Assembly (NCBI GenBank): GCA_002363575.1
Contig: DEWI01000171.1
Coordinates: forward strand, 1-5,913
Direction of reading: 5' to 3'
Source: Verrucomicrobia bacterium UBA3214
GTDB taxonomy: Bacteria > Verrucomicrobiota > Kiritimatiellia > RFP12 > UBA1067
DNA: 5,913 nucleotides
Made by a program: the position numbers and the translations under genes. Shown here one piece after another: positions 1 to 3,837 of this stretch. Every line of letters starts with the position of its first letter. The stretch's first letter is position 1. The notes under the pieces were generated by a model. That model saw nothing but the letters and a program-made list of their open reading frames with translations. It did not search any database and was not told the DNA's origin.

Positions 1-7
1 AATCGAA

Positions 8-202
8 CCCCGAAGGGGCTTTGCGGGCGAGCGGTGGTGTAGCGAAAAGCCCCGAATGGGGCGGCACGTTTATAGCCGGGGGTGGAGCATGCGAAGCATG
101 CGAAACCCCCCGGAAAACGTTCGAAGAACGATCAAACCCCGAAGGGGTGACACAGCGGGTGTTTCAACATCGTCGGAACAATTGTGTCGCCCCGTCGGGG
201 GC
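8..202. repeat. Cluster of short palindromic hairpins with GAA loops
   Basis: Six small inverted repeats lie close together with no credible gene between them. They are CCCC-GAA-GGGG at 8-18, GCCCC-GAAT-GGGGC at 49-62, a two-tier hairpin at 76-113 (outer CCGGGGG/CCCCCGG, inner GCATGC-GAA-GCATGC at 87-101), CGTTC-GAA-GAACG at 118-130, ACCCC-GAA-GGGGT at 136-148, and GCCCC-GTCG-GGGGC at 189-202. Four of the six close the loop as C-GAA-G, and 91-97 is exactly GCGAAGC, a sequence known to form an unusually stable DNA mini-hairpin. The unit around 8-18 recurs almost unchanged at 136-148. This looks like a composite interspersed palindromic repeat of the REP kind. No transposase gene is present here. 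The palindromes are read directly; the repeat-family assignment is inference. Confidence 0.75.
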
Positions 203-343
203 TATTTTGCGGTCGCGCGGCGATACGGTAGCGCGTCCCTCCCGATGTCTTGCAGGGTGTGGGGGAAATGTAAAGATCCGAAGATACGGTTTGGGCGATA
301 TGCCTGACCGAGATTTGGCGTGTGCAGGTTTGAAATGTTTGAT
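203..343. other. Intergenic stretch with no recognised feature
   Basis: This stretch separates the palindrome cluster from the tandem repeat. I see no coding region with a ribosome binding site, no RNA gene, no convincing promoter and no strong hairpin. Open frames that cross it are rich in arginine and cysteine and run through the flanking repeats, as expected for chance frames in GC-rich DNA. Confidence 0.5.
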
Positions 344-453
344 GACTGGAGTCGCTTTGGCTCGCGACTAGGGTCGCTTTGGCTCGCGACTGGCGTCGCC
401 AGAGCAAGCGACTAGAGTCGCTTTGGCGTGCGACTGGAGTCGCCGGAAGAAGC
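344..453. repeat. Five-unit, 22-bp tandem repeat carrying dyads
   Basis: Five consecutive units of exactly 22 bp begin at 344, 366, 388, 410 and 432. Each opens with GACT, two variable bases or so, then GTCGC. Units 1 and 2 share GTCGCTTTGGCTCGC, and unit 4 differs from it only near the end (GGCGTGC). Units 3 and 5 diverge in their second half. The first ten bases of units 1, 4 and 5 form GACT-NN-AGTC dyads, extended to GCGACT-NN-AGTCGC at 408-421 and 430-443. Unit 3 instead holds the palindrome CTGGCG-T-CGCCAG (390-402). A period of 22 is not a multiple of three, which argues against a coding repeat. There are no spacers, so this is not a CRISPR array. A binding array for a dimeric protein is possible but not shown. 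Confidence 0.85.
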
Positions 454-472
454 GGCAAATGAGAGGAAAATT

Positions 473-508
473 GGGGGTTGGGCGGGGTTTTGGATTGGGT
501 TTGGAGGG
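473..508 (+). other. G-rich tract with quadruplex potential
   Basis: The + strand has G-runs of 5 (473-477), 3 (480-482), 4 (484-487), 3 (497-499) and 3 (506-508), separated by T-rich gaps with almost no C. The first three runs have loops of only two and one bases. The gap before the fourth run is nine bases and contains GG, so this is a near match rather than a strict G3-N1-7 quadruplex motif. It lies about 190 bases before the promoter of the thioredoxin-like gene, on its non-template strand. Confidence 0.45.
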
Positions 509-567
509 TTTCGCTTGCGCGCACCGGTCGAAGGAGTTCGCATTTGAGCGCATCCACGCTGCCGCGC

Positions 568-672
568 ATGAACGTGCGCTGCGAGAATCCCGCCTGCAAC
601 GGCGAAGGGATGGTCGTTATCAAAGAACGGTTCGGCCCGTCAATCCTTTTCCCCGAAAAGCCGGTCCCCTAG
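568..672 (+). CDS. Possible 34-residue small protein or gene remnant
   Basis: The frame starting at the ATG at 568 encodes 34 residues and stops with TAG at 670-672. It contains C5-ENPA-C10-NGEG, which is reminiscent of half of a DnaJ-type CxxCxGxG zinc motif but with four residues between the cysteines. Third codon positions are mostly G or C, as in the genes of this window, and the translation looks protein-like rather than arginine-rich noise. Against it, there is no Shine-Dalgarno sequence before 568, no promoter, and the frame is very short. It could be a true small protein, the 3' remnant of a longer gene whose front has been replaced by repeats, or chance. I do not recognise it. Confidence 0.25.
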   Translation: MNVRCENPACNGEGMVVIKERFGPSILFPEKPVP

Positions 673-692
673 GTCAATTGTATATGAAAATA

Positions 693-701
693 TGGTATAA
701 T
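693..701 (+). promoter_or_regulatory. Extended -10 promoter of the thioredoxin-like gene
   Basis: TGGTATAAT at 693-701 combines a perfect -10 hexamer (TATAAT, 696-701) with the TGn extension. No good -35 element lies at 16-18 bases upstream (672-678 reads GGTCAAT), which is typical of promoters that rely on the extended -10. The stretch 676-700 is AT-rich against a GC-rich background. Transcription would begin near 708, giving a leader of about 25 bases. The same nine bases recur, on the other strand, before tRNA-Thr. Confidence 0.8.
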
Positions 702-716
702 GTGCCCTATAAAAAG

Positions 717-727
717 GGAAAGGTAGG
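717..727 (+). promoter_or_regulatory. Ribosome binding site of the thioredoxin-like gene
   Basis: The purine-rich segment ending AAAGG-TAGG precedes the ATG at 733 by 5 to 9 bases, depending on which GG pairs with 16S rRNA. This supports initiation at the tandem ATGATG at 733-738; the second ATG at 736 is equally possible and would remove one residue. Confidence 0.6.
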
Positions 728-732
728 TTTCA

Positions 733-2238
733 ATGATGTTAAAAGGTGTGAAACTTGCGCTTGGGATAGTCGCCTTGACTGTTTGCGCAAGCGCGTTGGC
801 TCGCGATCGCCGCGGAGCCGGCAAGACGGGCGATGCCGGAGAAGATAAAGCCGCCGCCGACGCATTCGAGCAGGCGGTGGAGAATTTTTACCGCCAACCC
901 GATGCCGCGAAGGCCATAGCGCAGATCGACTACGCGCTCGAAACGGCACAAGATGCGTCTGGCTCCATCATGCCGCTTGCGGGCTTCTTCCATGGCGCGG
1001 TTCTCAAAACGCCGCAGCAGAAGGATGCGTGGGCCGAAGCGCGCAAGAAACTAGACGATGGCTGGCTCGCGACAGCCATCGACAACGGACTAGCCGGCAA
1101 GGCGCTCGAAGACATCGTGCCGAACAAGCCTGAATCATGGGGGCCAAGCCAGCTCGATTTCATGTGGGGATGCTTTTTCGCCACCGGCGACGCCGGCATG
1201 CCGCGCCGGATAATCCATCGCGGCGCATTCGCATTCCCCGAAGATGCAGTGATCGACCTGACTCAGCGCGCCGCGCAGTGGTCGGCGATGGCAATCGCCC
1301 GAAAACACGAAATCGTGCGCGCGGAGCTTCTTGCGTTCGTAAATGAAGCGGACGACAAGAAGCTGACAGCCTTTTTCGACGGCAAGGTGCCGGAATACGC
1401 CAAAGAGTATCTGGGCGCGGAAGCCGTCAAAAAGATCGAAGCGGCAGCGCCGCCAAAGAAACCTGAAAAGCCCGAGCCGCCGCTATACGGCTTTACCGAC
1501 GATTACGACGCGGCGCTTGCGCGCGCCGGCAAGGAAGGGCGCAGTCTCTTCGTGTTTTTCACCGGCAGCGACTGGTGCGTATGGTGCAAGAAGCTCGTAA
1601 AGGAAGTGTTTTCGCACGCCGCCTTTCTCGATTATGCAACAAACGAATTCGTTTGCGTGGTCGTCGATTCGCCTGCCGATGAAGGGAGAATAGCGCCCGA
1701 ACGCCTGCGGCGCAACAACGAACTGAAGACGCAGTTCGCCGTCAATGGCTTCCCGACAGTGCTCGTAGTCGATGCCACGCAAAACGTCCTGCATCAAGCG
1801 GGATACGCACGCGGCGGTGCGACGAATTGGGTTGCCCGCTTCAAGACCGATCTGCGCCTCGCACCGCAGCGCAAGAAAACATTCGGACCGCTTGAGAAAG
1901 AGGAAGAAGAATTATACGCGGCGCGCAACGGCCAGTTGCGGGAAATCGGCCGCCCGTCGGATACAAACAAGGCGGAAAGGGCGCGCGCCGTCTTTGCCGC
2001 CTGGGCGGAAGATATCCGCCGCCTGCGGGAGAAACTCGAGGCGCTGGATGTCCCTGAAGAGTTGGCCGGCGACAAGGAAGAGAAAATACAAGCGTTCGCC
2101 GAAGGAATCGAGAAACTCGAAAAAGTCGCAGCCATGGATGCCGGCGAAATGGTAAAATCGTTCGGCGGCGAAAACGAAGACGATGAGAGCGATGGAAGCG
2201 GTGGCGACGATGCCGCCGCCGAAGCTAGAGGAAAGTGA
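733..2238 (+). CDS. Exported thioredoxin-like (CxxC) protein with helical N-terminal domain
   Basis: The product has 501 residues. Residues 1-23 form a signal peptide: basic start (K4, K7), hydrophobic core, and an ALA cleavage motif at 21-23. C18 follows LTV, which does not fit a lipobox, so signal peptidase I processing into the periplasm is likely. Residues 36-235 are predicted helical and include LDFMWGCFFATGD (141-153); I recognise no named family there. A Pro/Lys linker (239-250) leads to a thioredoxin fold at about 251-375, with WCVWCKK carrying active-site C282 and C285 and the cis-proline in GFPT (P341). This resembles the Thioredoxin_7/DUF255-like group, which reduces or oxidises disulfides in the envelope. 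The C-terminus (385-475) is a charged helical segment rich in Glu/Lys, likely coiled coil, ending in an acidic Gly/Ser/Asp tail (477-501). The gene is monocistronic, with its own promoter and a convergent neighbour (rnpB). The redox role is well supported by the motif; the substrate is unknown. Confidence 0.9.
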   Translation: MMLKGVKLALGIVALTVCASALARDRRGAGKTGDAGEDKAAADAFEQAVENFYRQPDAAKAIAQIDYALETAQDASGSIMPLAGFFHGAVLKTPQQKDAWAEARKKLDDGWLATAIDNGLAGKALEDIVPNKPESWGPSQLDFMWGCFFATGDAGMPRRIIHRGAFAFPEDAVIDLTQRAAQWSAMAIARKHEIVRAELLAFVNEADDKKLTAFFDGKVPEYAKEYLGAEAVKKIEAAAPPKKPEKPEPPLYGFTDDYDAALARAGKEGRSLFVFFTGSDWCVWCKKLVKEVFSHAAFLDYATNEFVCVVVDSPADEGRIAPERLRRNNELKTQFAVNGFPTVLVVDATQNVLHQAGYARGGATNWVARFKTDLRLAPQRKKTFGPLEKEEEELYAARNGQLREIGRPSDTNKAERARAVFAAWAEDIRRLREKLEALDVPEELAGDKEEKIQAFAEGIEKLEKVAAMDAGEMVKSFGGENEDDESDGSGGDDAAAEARGK

Positions 2239-2279
2239 AGAACCCCATGTCCTGGCATCCTCGGTCTGCCCGGCTGGGG

Positions 2280-2305
2280 AAAAACAAAAAACCTCGCGTA
2301 CGAGG
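2280..2305 (-). terminator. Intrinsic terminator of rnpB
   Basis: On the minus strand CCTCG (2305-2301), loop TACG, CGAGG (2296-2292) is followed by six T (2291-2286), one G and five more T (2284-2280). This is a textbook intrinsic terminator. Its upstream arm begins at 2305, directly adjacent to the last paired base of the RNase P RNA P1 helix (2306). In the + direction the same hairpin is followed by CTTCTTCC, which is too poor in T to call a bidirectional terminator with confidence. Confidence 0.9.
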
Positions 2306-2705
2306 CTTCTTCCGGGGGCGTGCGGCGAATAAGCCGGATTCTGTTCCCCCGGACGGAACGCCCGAGGTCCGATCATTCATCTAAGCGGTCAACCCGAAGT
2401 CTAATGCGCCGCGTTGGCGGCACAACCGGAGGGGTCCCCCGTTCGACTCCCTATTCGACCTTGCTCCGGGGAGGGCTTGCCTTGCGGTGGCGCTTCCGCG
2501 CCTTGCCCGGTGGGCTCTTACCCCGCCTTTTCACCATCACCGGATCCTTGCGGATCCGGCTGTATCGTTTTCTGTGGCGCTTTCCATCGCGCGCCTTTGA
2601 CTGCGCGCCTTCCGCCCTTGACGAGCGGATCCCCTACCCTGTGGAGTCCGGACTTTCCTCGACCTTGCAGTCGCGACCGGTCGCTCGCACGCCACCCGGA
2701 AGAAG
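2306..2705 (-). ncRNA. rnpB: RNase P RNA (bacterial type A), catalytic subunit
   Basis: This ribozyme cleaves the 5' leader from precursor tRNAs together with the RnpA protein. On the minus strand the diagnostic 5' core GAGGAAAGTCCGGACTCCAC lies at 2660-2641, and the 3' core ACAGAATCCGGCTTATT at about 2345-2329. P4 forms between AAGTCCGGA (2655-2647) and TCCGGCTT (2338-2331) with the universally bulged U at 2652; relative to E. coli its last pair is A-U instead of G-C, a compensatory change. Other family landmarks are AAGAGCCCACCGG, GGAGCAAGGTCGAATAGGG and TAGATGAATGA (2383-2373). Position 2559-2540 is a perfect 8-bp hairpin with a GCAA tetraloop, probably P12. P1 is long: 2705-2686 pairs with 2324-2306 as 19 bp with one bulged base (2694). 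Ends are set by P1 and are approximate. The gene begins just after the stop codon of the zinc-ribbon gene and no separate promoter is evident. Confidence 0.96.
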
Positions 2706-2710
2706 AAGCT

Positions 2711-3439
2711 TTATTCCCTGTACAGCATGCGTCCGCACATCGTGCAGGCGACGCGCTGCATCGGTCGGCCCATCGCCGCCAGCTTCGCATTCGCATCCAC
2801 CAACTGCGAGACGCTTGGCGGCTGCACGAGATGGCAGCCATCGCATACGCCATCATGGGTAAGCGGGACGATCACGGGCCAGCGCTTGGTGCGAAGGCGC
2901 TCGTAGTAAAGCCGCGATTGGGGATCGCTGACGGCCGCGACTTTCTCGGCGCGCGTCTTCTGGGCTTCGTCGAGAGCCGCCTTGACTTCGGCGATACGCT
3001 CGTCCAGCTCGGCGCAGACCTGGTCGATCGAACCTTTGAGGGAATCAAATTGGGCTTGGGCTTCTTCGAGTCTGGTGCGCGCTGAAGGCTCGTATTCGCT
3101 CGCCGCCGCCCAATTCTGCTCGGTGGCTTCCAAATCGTGCGTAACGAGATCGATTTGGATGGAGTACTGGGCGTATTCGCGATTGCTCGTCAGCGTAGCC
3201 TGAGCGGTCTTGAGCTGCTGTATTTTCTCGCGCAAGGCTTCGGCGTCCGCTTCGAAGCTTTTCGCCCTGTCGAGAACCTGCTTGAGATTGATTTTCGCAG
3301 CATCCAAATCTGCACTGACACCGGAAAGTCTGGCCGTTTCGAGAGCCTTGCGGCGCGGCAGGTCTTTCAGCTCGTATTCGAGTTCTCTGATTTGCCCGTC
3401 GACTTCCTGCAAGTCGATCAATTGCTCGACAACAGTCAC
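2711..3439 (-). CDS. Coiled-coil / C4 zinc-ribbon protein (COG1579, zf-RING_7 type)
   Basis: The product has 242 residues from a GTG start at 3439-3437. Residues about 3-170 are a long heptad-rich coiled coil, probably an antiparallel hairpin, containing the conserved-looking NREYAQYSIQID at 86-97. It is followed by a zinc ribbon with C199-DG-C202 and C232-TM-C235, which would bind one zinc. Length and layout match the COG1579 family, proposed to bind nucleic acid but without a settled function. The frame stays open upstream to 3484, but that part lies inside tRNA-His, so an ATG start there is not credible. AAGGA at 3452-3448 sits 8 bases before the GTG and touches the tRNA CCA end. The gene lies 15 bases after tRNA-His and ends five bases before rnpB, so it is probably translated from a transcript that also yields two tRNAs and RNase P RNA. 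Family members are often found near rnpB, to my recollection. Confidence 0.92.
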   Translation of the reverse strand: MTVVEQLIDLQEVDGQIRELEYELKDLPRRKALETARLSGVSADLDAAKINLKQVLDRAKSFEADAEALREKIQQLKTAQATLTSNREYAQYSIQIDLVTHDLEATEQNWAAASEYEPSARTRLEEAQAQFDSLKGSIDQVCAELDERIAEVKAALDEAQKTRAEKVAAVSDPQSRLYYERLRTKRWPVIVPLTHDGVCDGCHLVQPPSVSQLVDANAKLAAMGRPMQRVACTMCGRMLYRE

Positions 3440-3447
3440 TTTGCTAT

Positions 3448-3452
3448 TCCTT
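3448..3452 (-). promoter_or_regulatory. Ribosome binding site that fixes the GTG start of the zinc-ribbon gene
   Basis: AAGGA on the minus strand, 8 bases before the GTG at 3439-3437. It lies immediately after the CCA end of tRNA-His (3457-3455), so it is exposed only on the 3' side of the tRNA; 3'-end processing of the tRNA could influence access to it. Confidence 0.65.
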
Positions 3453-3454
3453 TT

Positions 3455-3532
3455 TGGGGCAGGAGACGGGACTCGAACCCGCAACCCACAGAATCACAAT
3501 CTGTTGATCTAACCAATTGATCTACTCCCGCC
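3455..3532 (-). tRNA. tRNA-His (anticodon GTG)
   Basis: The minus strand folds as a full cloverleaf. The acceptor is GCGGGAG (3531-3525) with CTCCTGC (3465-3459), containing one G-U pair. The D stem is GATC/GATC, the anticodon stem ACAGA/TCTGT with loop TTGTGAT (anticodon GTG), and the T arm GCGGG-TTCGAGT-CCCGT. Two histidine identity features are visible: an encoded extra G at position -1 (3532) and the discriminator C73 (3458). CCA is encoded at 3457-3455. It sits 14 bases after tRNA-Thr, with no promoter between, so both come from one transcript. Confidence 0.97.
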
Positions 3533-3546
3533 ATCTTCTACCCAAG

Positions 3547-3622
3547 TGGAGCCAGGTAAGGGATTCGAACCCCCGACCTGCTCATTACGAATGAGCCGCA
3601 CTACCAGCTGTGCTAACCTGGC
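3547..3622 (-). tRNA. tRNA-Thr (anticodon CGT)
   Basis: The minus-strand cloverleaf has acceptor GCCAGGT/ACCTGGC, D stem GCAC/GTGC with AGCTGGTA loop, anticodon stem GCTCA/TGAGC with loop TTCGTAA (anticodon CGT, reading ACG), and a T arm GGGGG-TTCGAAT-CCCTT with two G-U pairs. The discriminator is T (3550) and CCA is encoded at 3549-3547. The mature 5' end is about 10 bases after the predicted transcription start, so the RNase P leader is very short. Confidence 0.97.
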
Positions 3623-3639
3623 TTAGGTCACGGCCGCAT

Positions 3640-3669
3640 ATTATACCACACTTCGCTCACACGGCGCAA
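3640..3669 (-). promoter_or_regulatory. Promoter of the tRNA-Thr / tRNA-His / zinc-ribbon / rnpB operon
   Basis: On the minus strand TGGTATAAT occupies 3648-3640: a perfect -10 (3645-3640) with the TGn extension. A weak -35, TTGCGC (3669-3664, three of six consensus bases), lies 18 bases upstream. Transcription should start near 3633, about ten bases before tRNA-Thr. A GC-rich segment lies between the -10 and the start (GCGGCCG, 3637-3631), resembling the GC-rich discriminator of stringently controlled tRNA promoters; that regulatory reading is inference. Confidence 0.82.
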
Positions 3670-3675
3670 GGGGGG

Positions 3676-3703
3676 GCGCGAAAGATTTTTAAACTTTTCG
3701 CGC
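3676..3703. other. Hairpin between parC and the tRNA promoter
   Basis: GCGCGAAAG (3676-3684) can pair with CTTTTCGCGC (3694-3703), leaving an AT-rich loop and one bulged T. On the + strand it is followed by TTTTCTT (3704-3710), which looks like an intrinsic terminator for rightward transcripts, although no rightward gene lies nearby. On the minus strand, where parC transcripts arrive, it is followed by a run of C (3676-3670), not T. It may act as a weak or protein-assisted end of the parC mRNA, or protect its 3' end. Confidence 0.5.
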
Positions 3704-3750
3704 TTTTCTTGCCCTTGGCGAGTCTATAGAGCGGACGACCTCGCAAACAT

Positions 3751-3821
3751 CCCGCCGGCGATGCGCCTCGCGCATGGTGGATGGCGCGCAAATCGAACTG
3801 CGACGAAGGGCCGCCGGCGGG
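3751..3821. repeat. Inverted repeat downstream of parC
   Basis: CCCGCCGGCG at 3751-3760 has its exact reverse complement CGCCGGCGGG at 3812-3821. A smaller hairpin, ATGCGC-CTC-GCGCAT, lies between them at 3761-3775. Both are in the 3' untranslated region of parC. GC-rich inverted repeats of this length can arise by chance in such DNA. Confidence 0.35.
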
Positions 3822-3837
3822 CACGAACCAATCGTCT

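Noticed and set aside
21..371. Open frames through the palindrome cluster on both strands
   Set aside because: They translate hairpin repeats, overlap one another and lack ribosome binding sites.
344..453. CRISPR array
   Set aside because: The 22-bp units are directly adjacent with no unique spacers, and no cas gene is present.
760..800. Lipoprotein signal at C18 of the thioredoxin-like protein
   Set aside because: The residues before the cysteine are LTV, and a lipobox needs a small residue (G, A or S) at -1; the ALA motif at 21-23 fits signal peptidase I better.
423..848. 141-codon frame on the + strand starting in the tandem repeat
   Set aside because: It overlaps the promoter and first codons of the thioredoxin-like gene in another frame and is arginine-rich; no start signal is seen.
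2239..2280. Terminator for the thioredoxin-like gene (CCCC at 2252-2255 with GGGG near 2276-2279)
   Set aside because: The arms are only four bases with a loop over 20 bases, and the following tract is A-rich rather than T-rich on the + strand.
2320..3085. Open frames on the + strand across rnpB and the zinc-ribbon gene
   Set aside because: They run through the conserved RNase P RNA and opposite a good coding gene; the translations are Arg/Pro/Ser-rich without domains.
3440..3484. ATG-initiated N-terminal extension of the zinc-ribbon protein
   Set aside because: The extra 15 codons lie inside the T arm and acceptor of tRNA-His and have no independent ribosome binding site; the GTG at 3439 has AAGGA at the right distance.
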